DNA of 64,000 bases, from contig NZ_CP135921.1 of NCBI RefSeq assembly GCF_032397745.1, positions 8,606,501-8,670,500 of the forward strand, read 5' to 3'. The position numbers were made by a program, and so were the translations under genes. Source of the DNA: Bradyrhizobium prioriisuperbiae. GTDB lineage: Bacteria > Pseudomonadota > Alphaproteobacteria > Rhizobiales > Xanthobacteraceae. Under the pieces are notes generated by a model, which was given only the letters and a program-made list of their open reading frames with translations, did no database searches and was not told the DNA's origin. This document shows, in pieces, positions 36,541-44,600 of the stretch. How positions within the stretch are numbered: position 1 is the stretch's first letter; every line of letters starts with the position of its first letter.

Positions 36541-36984
36541 ATGAAGATTTCAGATTTTCTGCTCCCTACCGATGTCATCATCGACTGTCGCGCGGCCAAC
36601 AAACACCAGTTGCTGCAGAAGCTCGCGCACAAGGCCGCGCCCACGCTCGGCCTGCCCGCGGAAACCATCCTGTCGGAGCTTTTGAAGCGCGAGGAACTGG
36701 GATCGACCGGGGTCGGCGGCGGCGTCGCCATTCCACACACCCGGCTGGCGGCGGTGAAAAAGCCGCTTGGCGTCGTGGTGCGCATGAAACAACCGATCGA
36801 CTTCGAGGCGATCGACGGTCAGGCGGTGGATATCGCCGTGTTGCTGCTGTTGCCGGCCTCGCCCGAGGCCGATCAGCTTGTCGCTTTGGCGCTAGTGGCC
36901 CGCAAGCTGAAATCAGCCGAGACCCTGACCCTGCTGCGCAGCATCAAGACGCCTGCGGATTTTTACGCAGCCCTGACCGATTGA
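36541..36984 (+). CDS. PTS EIIA(Ntr)/PtsN-like protein attached to the kdp operon
   Basis: A 147-residue PTS EIIA type-2 domain with the phosphorylatable histidine in GVAIPHTRL (His66). It is soluble and has no EIIB or EIIC partner nearby. In E. coli, unphosphorylated EIIA-Ntr binds KdpD and changes kdp expression. Here the gene lies 30 bases behind kdpE with no visible terminator, so it is probably co-transcribed. The housekeeping ptsN of alphaproteobacteria normally sits near rpoN, so this is likely a dedicated paralogue. Its stop is 7 bases from the convergent livF stop. Confidence 0.85.
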   Translation: MKISDFLLPTDVIIDCRAANKHQLLQKLAHKAAPTLGLPAETILSELLKREELGSTGVGGGVAIPHTRLAAVKKPLGVVVRMKQPIDFEAIDGQAVDIAVLLLLPASPEADQLVALALVARKLKSAETLTLLRSIKTPADFYAALTD

Positions 36985-36991
36985 ACATCGA

Positions 36992-37705
36992 TCAGTGAAT
37001 GCCGACGCCAAGCAGGCGATCGATCAGGCCACGATCCTGCTTCAGCTCCTCCGACGATCCACCCCACGCCTGCCGTCCGCGCTCGATGACAATGACGCGG
37101 TCGGCGAAATCCAAGGCGCGTTCGATCTGCTGTTCGACCAGAACCACGGTCATGTCGCCGGATGCCGCCAGGCGCGCAATCATGCTCATCAGTTCGTCGC
37201 AGATCACCGGCGCGAGCCCTTCCAGCGGCTCGTCCAGCAACAGGATCGACGGCTTGCCGAGCAGGGTTCGCGCCATCGCCAGCATCTGCTGTTCGCCGCC
37301 CGAAAGCTGTAGCCCGAGGTGCCGCCGCCGCTCACCGAGCCGTGGAAACATCTCGTAGGCCTCGGTGAGATCGGCCCGCGACCGCCCCTTCAGGCCGGTC
37401 GAGAGATTTTCCTCCACGGTGAGGGAGCGGAAGATATCGCGGGTCTGCGGCACATAACCAACGCCACGCCGCGCACGCGACGAGGTGCTGCTGTCGGCGA
37501 GATCATGGCCGTCGACCTTGATCGCACCGCGATGCCGGGTCGACAGCCCCATCAGTGTCGCGAGCAGCGTGGTCTTGCCGACGCCGTTGCGGCCGAGGAT
37601 CGCCAGGCGATCCCCCGCCGGCACGGCAAAGGACATGTCGGTGATGATCTGCGTCGGCCCGTAACCGGCGCTGAGGTTGTCGACGTCAAGCCGTGCGGCG
37701 GCCAT
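36992..37705 (-). CDS. livF: Branched-chain-type ABC transporter ATP-binding protein LivF
   Basis: A 237-residue ATPase with LGRNGVGKTTLLATLMG, LSGGEQQMLAMARTL and LLLDEPLEGLAP, the typical LivF pattern. ATG 37705 has GGGAG at 8 bases; upstream ATGs at 37711 and 37744 are less well placed. It overlaps livG by about 20 bases and is the last gene of the long minus-strand operon that begins at the amidohydrolase. Confidence 0.87.
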   Translation of the reverse strand: MAAARLDVDNLSAGYGPTQIITDMSFAVPAGDRLAILGRNGVGKTTLLATLMGLSTRHRGAIKVDGHDLADSSTSSRARRGVGYVPQTRDIFRSLTVEENLSTGLKGRSRADLTEAYEMFPRLGERRRHLGLQLSGGEQQMLAMARTLLGKPSILLLDEPLEGLAPVICDELMSMIARLAASGDMTVVLVEQQIERALDFADRVIVIERGRQAWGGSSEELKQDRGLIDRLLGVGIH

Positions 37706-38450
37706 CGGCATAGCTCCCGAGATAAGCGCGGCGGACTTCGACATCGGCGGTGACGGCGGCGGGTGTTCCCTCGAAGATCAGCCGGCCGCCGGCAAGCACC
37801 AGCACCCGCTTGGCGAAGCGAAACACCAGGTCCATGTCGTGTTCGATCATCAGCACGGCGATGTCCGAGGGCAGGCGATTGATCGCCTCGAGGATGCGCG
37901 GCGCCTCGTCATGCGGCACGCCGGCGGCGGGTTCATCAAGCAGAAGCACCTTGGGATTGAGGGCCAGCCCGATCGCCAGCTCCAGCAGGCGCTGCTGGCC
38001 ATAAGCGAGTTGCACCACCGGCAGCCGGGCCAGATGGCCGATGCCGAGTTGTTTCAACAAGTCCTGGCATTCGGCGCGAACGTCGGACGCAGCCGCGGCC
38101 AACGACAGGAAGCGACGTGTCATCCGTCGGCGCTGCATGACCGCGAGCGCGACGTTTTCCTCCGCCGTCAGGCTGGTGAAGAGACGAGTGATCTGGAAGG
38201 TGCGAACCAGGCCGCGGCGCACCCGCCGGGCGATCGGAAGACGCGTGACGTCCTCGCCATCGAACACGATCTGTCCGCGGCTCGGCGGCAGGTCGCCGGA
38301 CATCACATTGACCAGGGTGGTCTTGCCGGCACCGTTCGGTCCGATCAGGGCGACACGGTCGCCGCTGGCAAGGCTGAATGAGACGTCACGATTGACGTGC
38401 AGGCCACCGAACGCCTTGGACACGCCATGCAGCGCCAGAAGCGTGCTCAT
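37686..38450 (-). CDS. livG: Branched-chain-type ABC transporter ATP-binding protein LivG
   Basis: A 254-residue ATPase with GPNGAGKTTLVNVMSGDLPP, the LivG-specific RTFQITRLFTSLTAEENV, the degenerate signature LAYGQQRLLELAIGL and LLLDEPAAG. ATG 38450 has GGAGG upstream and overlaps livM by ATGA. The open frame continuing upstream into livM is not real. It pairs with LivF to power the LivHM channel. Confidence 0.87.
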   Translation of the reverse strand: MSTLLALHGVSKAFGGLHVNRDVSFSLASGDRVALIGPNGAGKTTLVNVMSGDLPPSRGQIVFDGEDVTRLPIARRVRRGLVRTFQITRLFTSLTAEENVALAVMQRRRMTRRFLSLAAAASDVRAECQDLLKQLGIGHLARLPVVQLAYGQQRLLELAIGLALNPKVLLLDEPAAGVPHDEAPRILEAINRLPSDIAVLMIEHDMDLVFRFAKRVLVLAGGRLIFEGTPAAVTADVEVRRAYLGSYADGRRTA

Positions 38451-39448
38451 GACCGTCCTCCGCGGCTGCGCAATTTCGACCACAGCGCCGCGGCGCCATG
38501 GGCCAGACCGCGTGGCATGAACACCACGATCAGGATCAGCAGCAGACCGACCAGCGTCATCCAGTGGAACGGGTTGGTGGCGGAGACGATGTGTTCGAAA
38601 ATCTGGAAGATGATCGCCCCAGTCAGCGCACCCCAGAGACTGCCAGCACCACCGAGCACCAGCATCACCAGCACTTCGGCCGACCGCTCGAAGCTGACGC
38701 TGTCCAGCCCGACCACCCCCGTTGTGATGGCGGTCAGCGCGCCGCCGATCCCGGCCACTGCGCCGGACACGCCATACATCACGATCAGCCGCGGATACAC
38801 CGATGCGCCGATCATCTGTGCGCGCAAATCGTCGTCCTTGATGCCGCGGCAGAGCAGGCCGAACGGCGACCGAACAAACCGCAGCAGCAGCGCAAACACC
38901 ACGCCGAGCACGACAGCCGAAAACACGTAAGCCGTGCGGCTGTACATATCGAAGGCAAAAATGCCGAAGACTTTTCCCGGCGTGATGCCGGAGAGACCGT
39001 CGCTGCCGCCGGTCAGGATCGACAATTTGTTCGAGAGCGCTGCAACGAGCTGGCCGATCGCGATCGACAGCACCAGTTGCGGCAGACCGCGGAACCGGGT
39101 GATCAACGCACCGGACGCAAGCCCGACAACGGCGCCGGCGGCAAGGCCGACCAGCAGGAGCAGCAGCGGATTGGTGATTCCGGCGAGACAGGCATTGCCG
39201 ACCACATAGGCACTGACGCCGAACAGCGCCGCCTGCCCCAGCGTCGCGACGCCGCAATAGCCGGTGACCAGATCGAGCGAGAGTACCAGCAGCGCGATGC
39301 TGATCAGGCGGGTGAGAAACGCGAGATCGTCGGGAAACAGAAAATATCCGGCGATCCCGAGCACGGCGATCACCGCAATGCCGGCGAGTTCCGTCGCCAG
39401 GGGCAATCGCTTGTCCGGTACGACAATGGTCGTCGATGACATATCCAT
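38447..39448 (-). CDS. livM: Branched-chain-type ABC transporter permease LivM
   Basis: A 333-residue permease with about nine helices. It has the family sequence LVTGYCGVATLGQAALFGVSAYV near the N terminus and RSPFGLLCRGIKDDDLRAQMIGASVYPRL in the cytoplasmic loop. ATG 39448 lies one base after the livH stop; a Met two codons later is possible. It forms the channel with LivH. Confidence 0.86.
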   Translation of the reverse strand: MDMSSTTIVVPDKRLPLATELAGIAVIAVLGIAGYFLFPDDLAFLTRLISIALLVLSLDLVTGYCGVATLGQAALFGVSAYVVGNACLAGITNPLLLLLVGLAAGAVVGLASGALITRFRGLPQLVLSIAIGQLVAALSNKLSILTGGSDGLSGITPGKVFGIFAFDMYSRTAYVFSAVVLGVVFALLLRFVRSPFGLLCRGIKDDDLRAQMIGASVYPRLIVMYGVSGAVAGIGGALTAITTGVVGLDSVSFERSAEVLVMLVLGGAGSLWGALTGAIIFQIFEHIVSATNPFHWMTLVGLLLILIVVFMPRGLAHGAAALWSKLRSRGGRS

Positions 39449-39449
39449 C

Positions 39450-40316
39450 TCAGTGCGCCCGCCCAAGCAGCCCATGCGGGAACAGGAACACGATCACGAT
39501 GACCGCCAGATAGAAGAAGAACTCGCCGAATTCGGGGGCGAGATACTTGCCGGTGGTGTCCGCCAGCCCCAGCAGCAGCGATGCCGACAACGCGCCGGCA
39601 ATGGAGCCCGCGCCGCCCACCGATACCACCACCAGGAAGGTGACCATGTAGCGCAGCGCGTAGAACGGTTCGATCGGCAGGAGTTCAGCGCCGACCACGC
39701 CGCCGAACGCCGCAAGGCCGACAGCCAGCGCGAATGTCGCCGAATAGAGCATCTCGGTGCGGATGCCCAGCGCCTCGGCCATGTCGCCATTGTCCACGGC
39801 GGCGCGCAGGCGAACGCCGAACTCGGTCTTGTCGAGCAGGAACCACAAAGCCAGCGCAGTAACGGCGCCGCAGGCGATCACGAACATGCGGTGGGTCGGG
39901 ACCATCCGGAAGCCGATGTCGAGCGGACCGCTCAGAGCGGGCGGCAGCGGGATCGATTTCAGGGTCGGCCCGAACACGAAGTTCACAATACCGATGACGA
40001 AGAAAGTGATGCCGATGGTCAGCAATAGCTGAGTGAGCGCATCGGATTTTCGATAGATCCGGCGATACAGCAGAACCTCGAATGGTATCGAGATCGCGAT
40101 GGTGCCGACGACAGCGATCAGGATCGCGACCGCATAAGGCAGGCCCATGGCGCGCAGAGCATAGGAGGCAAGGTAGCCGCCAATCATCGCGAACGCGCCA
40201 TGCGCCAGGTTCACGACGCGCATCAGGCCCATCATGATCGACAGGCCGATCGAGATCATGAACAGCACCATGCCGTAGGACACGGCATCGACACCAATGC
40301 TGAGGATCGTTCGCAA
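39450..40316 (-). CDS. livH: Branched-chain-type ABC transporter permease LivH
   Basis: A 288-residue permease with eight or so helices, including MMGLMRVVNLAHGAFAMIGGY and the loop KTEFGVRLRAAVDNGDMAEALGI. The start appears to be TTG 40316, with AGGA seven bases upstream. A REP-like palindrome and the binding-protein terminator occupy the 210 bases between it and the binding-protein gene, so expression is probably lower than that of the binding protein. Confidence 0.86.
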   Translation of the reverse strand: MRTILSIGVDAVSYGMVLFMISIGLSIMMGLMRVVNLAHGAFAMIGGYLASYALRAMGLPYAVAILIAVVGTIAISIPFEVLLYRRIYRKSDALTQLLLTIGITFFVIGIVNFVFGPTLKSIPLPPALSGPLDIGFRMVPTHRMFVIACGAVTALALWFLLDKTEFGVRLRAAVDNGDMAEALGIRTEMLYSATFALAVGLAAFGGVVGAELLPIEPFYALRYMVTFLVVVSVGGAGSIAGALSASLLLGLADTTGKYLAPEFGEFFFYLAVIVIVFLFPHGLLGRAH

Positions 40317-40377
40317 GCTGTTATCCTATCGGGCGGCCACCGGCGAGCCGAGCATTAAATCGGCGCCTACGCAGTCC

Positions 40378-40456
40378 GTAGCCCGGATGAGCGCAGCGAC
40401 ATCCGGGTACATGCTCAAGATCAGGTCCCGGGTATCGCTACGCTCACCCGGGCTAC
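40378..40456. repeat. 79-bp palindromic REP/REPIN-like element
   Basis: Terminal arms starting GTAGCCCGGATGAGCG and ending CGCTCACCCGGGCTAC match as inverted repeats over 21 bases with two mismatches. Each half also folds by itself: CCCGGATG...CATCCGGG and CCCGGGT...ACCCGGG. Two inverted hairpins joined by a short spacer are the architecture of REPIN elements. It lies between the binding-protein gene and livH. Confidence 0.75.
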
Positions 40457-40485
40457 ACTGTCCGTCACTTCAAAGCAAAACACAT

Positions 40486-40518
40486 GCCGGTCTCGCGACC
40501 AAACGCCGCGAGACCGGC
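40486..40518 (-). terminator. Rho-independent terminator after the binding-protein gene
   Basis: A perfect 12-bp stem (GCCGGTCTCGCG / CGCGAGACCGGC) with a 9-base loop begins 9 bases beyond the stop at 40527 and is followed on the minus strand by TGTGTTTTGCTTT. It should trim most transcripts after the binding protein, leaving read-through for livHMGF. Confidence 0.75.
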
Positions 40519-40526
40519 TTGCGTTA

Positions 40527-41702
40527 TCAGTTCGCGCTCATCGCCCAGTCGGGCTGCGCATCGAAGGTCTGGATTTCCTTGTTGATGAGCTTGCCGTCCT
40601 GCTTGGCGACTTCGCGCAGATAGACGTTCTGGCGGATGTGCCGGGTGGCCGGATCGATCGAGACCGGCCCGCGCGGGCTGACCCACTTCAAACCTTTGAC
40701 CGCCGCGAGCGCCTTCTCCGGATCGCGCTGGCCGTTGGTCGCCTCGATCATCTTGTAGATCAGGCGCGCGCCGTCGTAGGCCGCGACCGAGGTCATGGTC
40801 ACTTCGTCGAGCTTGCCGCCGCCCTTGACCAGTTGGTCGAGGAACGCCTTGTTTTCCGGCGAGGCGTGGGACACGGCATAATGATAAGTCGACAGGATGC
40901 CGATGCCGCTGTCGCCGATGTTCGGCAGATCCGGCTCGGTGACGACGTCGCCAGTCGACATCAGCTTGACGCCTGCCGCCTTCAGGCCGTTATCGATATA
41001 GGCTTTAACAAAGCCCAGGGTCGGCGGACCGGCAGGCAGGAAGGTGAAGATGGTGTCGGCACCGGAATCCTTGATCCGCTGCATGATCGGGCTGAAGTCC
41101 GTGGTGTTGAGCGGCATGCGGATCGCCTCCGCAACGCTGCCACCTTCCGCCTCGAAGGTCTTGCGGAAGGCCGTCTCCGCATCGATACCCGGACCGTAGT
41201 CGCTGACCGCGATCGCGACTTTCTTCGAGCCATTGGCCTTGGCGACCTTGGCCGCCGGCACCGTGTTCTGCCACATCGTAAACGAGGTGCGCACGATATA
41301 GGGGCTCTTTTCGACGATGGCCGAGGTGGCGGCGTTCATCACCACCAGCGGTGTCTTGGCTTCTTCCAGCAGCGGGGCAACCGCCATGGCATCCGGGGTA
41401 AAATAAAGCCCGGCGAGATACTGCACCTTGTCCTTGACCAGCAGTTCCTGGGCCAGCGCCTTGGACTTGGCGGGATTGGGGGATTCTTCGTCGCGATAGA
41501 TAAACTCGACCTGATGCTCGCCGACCTTGGCGCCGTTTTCGGCAACCCAGGCATCGATGCCCATCTTGAAATTCTTGCCGAACAGCGCGTACGGCCCGGA
41601 CATGGTGCCGATCACGCCGACTTTGATCACATCCGCTGATGCCGCCGTACTCAACAGGCCGAGCGCGGCCAATGCGGACAACAGTTTCACAGGCTTACCC
41701 AT
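40527..41702 (-). CDS. Branched-chain-amino-acid-type ABC substrate-binding protein
   Basis: A 391-residue periplasmic protein with a signal peptide (LLSALAALGLLSTAASA) and the LivK-like opening DVIKVGVIGTMSGPYALFGKNFKMG. This family binds amino acids, amides, urea or aromatic acids. It sits between a GS-like ligase gene and livHMGF, so the ligand is more likely the pathway substrate than leucine. ATG 41702 has AAGGGGGA upstream. Confidence 0.85.
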   Translation of the reverse strand: MGKPVKLLSALAALGLLSTAASADVIKVGVIGTMSGPYALFGKNFKMGIDAWVAENGAKVGEHQVEFIYRDEESPNPAKSKALAQELLVKDKVQYLAGLYFTPDAMAVAPLLEEAKTPLVVMNAATSAIVEKSPYIVRTSFTMWQNTVPAAKVAKANGSKKVAIAVSDYGPGIDAETAFRKTFEAEGGSVAEAIRMPLNTTDFSPIMQRIKDSGADTIFTFLPAGPPTLGFVKAYIDNGLKAAGVKLMSTGDVVTEPDLPNIGDSGIGILSTYHYAVSHASPENKAFLDQLVKGGGKLDEVTMTSVAAYDGARLIYKMIEATNGQRDPEKALAAVKGLKWVSPRGPVSIDPATRHIRQNVYLREVAKQDGKLINKEIQTFDAQPDWAMSAN

Positions 41703-41730
41703 TCAGTCCCCCTTTGAAGTCAGATCTGCG

Positions 41731-43173
41731 TCAGAACATTTCGAAATATTCGCGCTGCTCCCATTCGGTGACTTCCGCCTGGAAACGGTCGATTTCCGCA
41801 TTCTTGATGTGGACGTAATAATCCACCAGCTCCGCCCCCATGGCGTTGCGGAAGAACGGATCCTCTTGTAACGCGAACACCGCCTCACGCAATGACTTCG
41901 GCAGCAGGCTCGCCTTGGTCTCGTAGGGTGTATCCGCCGACGGTCCGGGATCGAGCGCCCGATCGACGCCGTCGAGGCCGGCCAGGATCTGCGAGGCCAT
42001 GTAGAGATAGGGATTGGCCGCGGGCTCGCCGATCCGGTTTTCCAGCCGGGTGGCCGGATCGTTCGGGCCGCCCAGCACCCGGATCATGACGCCGCGATTG
42101 TCGCGGCCCCAGATCGCGCGGTCAGGCGCCAGCGAATAGGACCGATAACGCTTGTAGCCATTGATGGTAGGCGTGGAAAACACCGCCGAGGCGCGGGCAT
42201 GCTCCAGAAGACCCGCCATATAGCCGCGGCCGAGGGGCGAGAGGGTCTCCCCCTCGGTCGACATGAAAGCGTTCTTGCCGCTCGCGCGCGACACCAGCGA
42301 TTGATGCAAATGCCAGCCCGACGACATCACGTTCGGAATTCGCGGACGGCACATGAAGGTGGCGTGATAACCGTGACGCTGGCAGATCTGCTTCACGGCG
42401 CTGCGAAACAGCACCATGATATCGGCCGGCGCGAGACCCACCGTGGGCTGGAATACGAATTCGCACTGGCTCGGGCCGTATTCCACTTCCATCGAACGCA
42501 GCGGCAGCTCCAGCGCCATCACATCGCGCCGAATCAGTTCCAACGCCGGCTCCATCTGGTCGTAGCGCTGCTCGGTCAGGTACTGATAGCCCTGCGACAG
42601 CAGGCTGACGACCGGCGGCTCGCCCGGATAACCCGGACTGCCGGCGTCGCTCGGCGCCAAGCGCGCATTCTCGACCTTGAAGATATGGAATTCGACTTCA
42701 AGACCGGCCATGAAGTCATAGCCGCGCTGCGCCAGGCGCTCGATCACCGATTTATAAAGACTGCGCGTGGCAAACGGCACCGGACGACCGTCGGCAAAAT
42801 AGAGATCGCAGAGCATCCAGCCGGTGGTCGGCGCCCACGGCAGCACACGAAACGTGCTGGGATCGGGGATCATCAGCACATCGGCTGCGCCCTGCATCTC
42901 GCGCATGCCGAAGCCGCCGCCGGCGGTGAACACCGGAAACACCGTGCGATGCGAGGTGTCCTTCGCCAGCATGGTGGTGGTAATCGAGCAGCCGCTTTCC
43001 AGCGAGCTCAGCGCTTCGCCTGATATCAGCGTCTTGCCACGCAGGATGCCATGCTGGTCGGGAAACGACAGGCGGATGGTGTCGAGCTTGCGCTCCTCCG
43101 CCAGCTTGCGCAGGCGGACCGCTGCGTCCTTCTGCTCCTGCGACCAGAGACCATGTCGCGCGACGAAACTCAC
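41731..43173 (-). CDS. Glutamine synthetase-like gamma-glutamyl ligase
   Basis: About 480 residues, GS fold. The N-terminal beta-grasp region is followed by the catalytic domain with GLEVEFHIF, YGPSQCEFVFQP, SSGWHLHQSL, YSLAPDRAIWGRDNRG and RLENRIGEPAANPYLY. These retain the metal and ATP residues but differ from ammonia-fixing GlnA, as in enzymes that glutamylate amines (PuuA, IpuC, aniline TdnQ/AtdA1). GTG 43173 has a purine-rich GGGGAGAGG five bases upstream and is preferred; ATG 43194 is seven codons earlier. It lies directly behind a Rieske oxygenase gene. Confidence 0.8.
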   Translation of the reverse strand: MSFVARHGLWSQEQKDAAVRLRKLAEERKLDTIRLSFPDQHGILRGKTLISGEALSSLESGCSITTTMLAKDTSHRTVFPVFTAGGGFGMREMQGAADVLMIPDPSTFRVLPWAPTTGWMLCDLYFADGRPVPFATRSLYKSVIERLAQRGYDFMAGLEVEFHIFKVENARLAPSDAGSPGYPGEPPVVSLLSQGYQYLTEQRYDQMEPALELIRRDVMALELPLRSMEVEYGPSQCEFVFQPTVGLAPADIMVLFRSAVKQICQRHGYHATFMCRPRIPNVMSSGWHLHQSLVSRASGKNAFMSTEGETLSPLGRGYMAGLLEHARASAVFSTPTINGYKRYRSYSLAPDRAIWGRDNRGVMIRVLGGPNDPATRLENRIGEPAANPYLYMASQILAGLDGVDRALDPGPSADTPYETKASLLPKSLREAVFALQEDPFFRNAMGAELVDYYVHIKNAEIDRFQAEVTEWEQREYFEMF

Positions 43174-43200
43174 CGAACCCCTCTCCCCTGACATCGGCGC

Positions 43201-44562
43201 TTATTCCGCCGCAGTGATGAGATGGGGGACCTTGTCGGCGATCTCAGCCGGCACCGGCGCGGCCCAGGGGGCGCCGCGGCGACGCTTGACGTCGACCTCC
43301 ATCCAGTAGGTCTCCCAGCCGCGGGTCGGCCCAATGCCGTCCATGGTCGCGGGACCCTGAATGCTGCGGGCATGCGGCGCGTCGAGATGCAGCAAGGGCT
43401 TGCCTCCGGCGACCGCCTTTTCGATCTCCTGACGCAGCAGGCGACGGTACTGAATGATCGCCTTGTCGGACTGCCCGAGATGCTCGCGGGTCCGATCCTG
43501 GATTGGCCCCATCGATTCCACGGCCCACTGGTCGTGCACGTTGATGTCGAGGCCCATGCCGGTATAGGTCTCGGTCGCCTGCTCGTGCGGATCGAAACCG
43601 TAGTCGTTGTTCTTGTTGCGGCGCGACCTGTAGTCCGGCAATTCGTAGAGCTCCAGCCGCTGGTCGCGCATCTTCTGCTTGTCGACCGGCTTGGTGTAGC
43701 TGGTGAAGATCGCATACCAGTAACAATGGGTGTCATCCACCGGCACATGCCACTGGGTGATGGTCATCTCGGTGCTCATCGGAATGACGAAACCGTGCGG
43801 GAACAACTGGTTGGTGACCCGCACATGGGTGCGCTGCTCGTCGAGCTCGCGCAGCGCGATCAGCCGCAGGCCGTATTCGGTGCGCTCCACATTGATGATG
43901 GGGCGATCATACTCGCGCAGGATGCGGGTCATCGGCAGGTCGCTGTCGGCGGAGGCGCCGCGGAACTGCTTGCCGTAGGACGCCGAGGTGTCTTCGTCCT
44001 CGAAGAAGCGATGCAGGAACGAGGCGTGCGCCGGATCGATGCCGACCTCCAGCGCCTGCAGCCAGTTGCACTCGAACAGGCCCTTGAAGGCAAACGTATA
44101 GGCGTCCGGCGCGACAAAACAATCCAGTTCCGGAAATGCCGGCGGCTCGCCTTCGCCCAGATAAGCCCACAGCATGCCGCTCTTCTCGACCACCGGATAA
44201 GCGCGCTGCTTGATGTTCTTGCACAGCGGCGATTCGGCCGGCTCCGCCGGGGTCTGCAGACATTCGCCGTCGACACTGAATAGCCAGCCATGGAAGGCGC
44301 AGCGCAGGCCGCCGTTTTCGAGCCGACCGAACGCGAGATCGGCGCCGCGATGCGGACAAGCGCGATCGATCAGGCCATAACGCCCGGTCTCGTCACGAAA
44401 CAGCACGAAGTTCTCGCCGAGCAGCCGCACCGGCTTGATCGGGCGCTCGCCCTGCAGCTCGTCGACCAGTGCGGCCGGCTGCCAGTACATCCGCATCAAT
44501 TTGCCGGCGGGATCTTTCGGCCCGACCCGCGTGATCAGATCATTCTGTTCCTGGCTCATCAT
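43201..44562 (-). CDS. Rieske non-heme iron aromatic-ring/amine oxygenase, phthalate-dioxygenase-like
   Basis: A 453-residue oxygenase. The Rieske cluster ligands are C69, H71, C88 and H91 (CPHRGADL...CAFHGW). The mononuclear iron site is D176-x2-H179-x4-H184 in GIDPAHASFLH, where the Asp is the expected electron bridge. No beta subunit is encoded nearby, consistent with the homotrimeric phthalate-type group. Electrons presumably come from the ferredoxin and reductase at 46540-48101. GGAGGA precedes the ATG. The following stop is 7 bases from the upstream ATG option of the GS-like gene. Substrate unknown. Confidence 0.85.
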   Translation of the reverse strand: MMSQEQNDLITRVGPKDPAGKLMRMYWQPAALVDELQGERPIKPVRLLGENFVLFRDETGRYGLIDRACPHRGADLAFGRLENGGLRCAFHGWLFSVDGECLQTPAEPAESPLCKNIKQRAYPVVEKSGMLWAYLGEGEPPAFPELDCFVAPDAYTFAFKGLFECNWLQALEVGIDPAHASFLHRFFEDEDTSASYGKQFRGASADSDLPMTRILREYDRPIINVERTEYGLRLIALRELDEQRTHVRVTNQLFPHGFVIPMSTEMTITQWHVPVDDTHCYWYAIFTSYTKPVDKQKMRDQRLELYELPDYRSRRNKNNDYGFDPHEQATETYTGMGLDINVHDQWAVESMGPIQDRTREHLGQSDKAIIQYRRLLRQEIEKAVAGGKPLLHLDAPHARSIQGPATMDGIGPTRGWETYWMEVDVKRRRGAPWAAPVPAEIADKVPHLITAAE

Positions 44563-44600
44563 GATGGCGTCCTCCCAAATTACAGATACTGGTCTTGCTG

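Noticed and set aside
43173..44562. Classic aniline dioxygenase set
   Set aside because: No small oxygenase subunit and no amidotransferase-like partner were found, and the oxygenase is of the phthalate type. Only the GS-plus-Rieske logic is shared.
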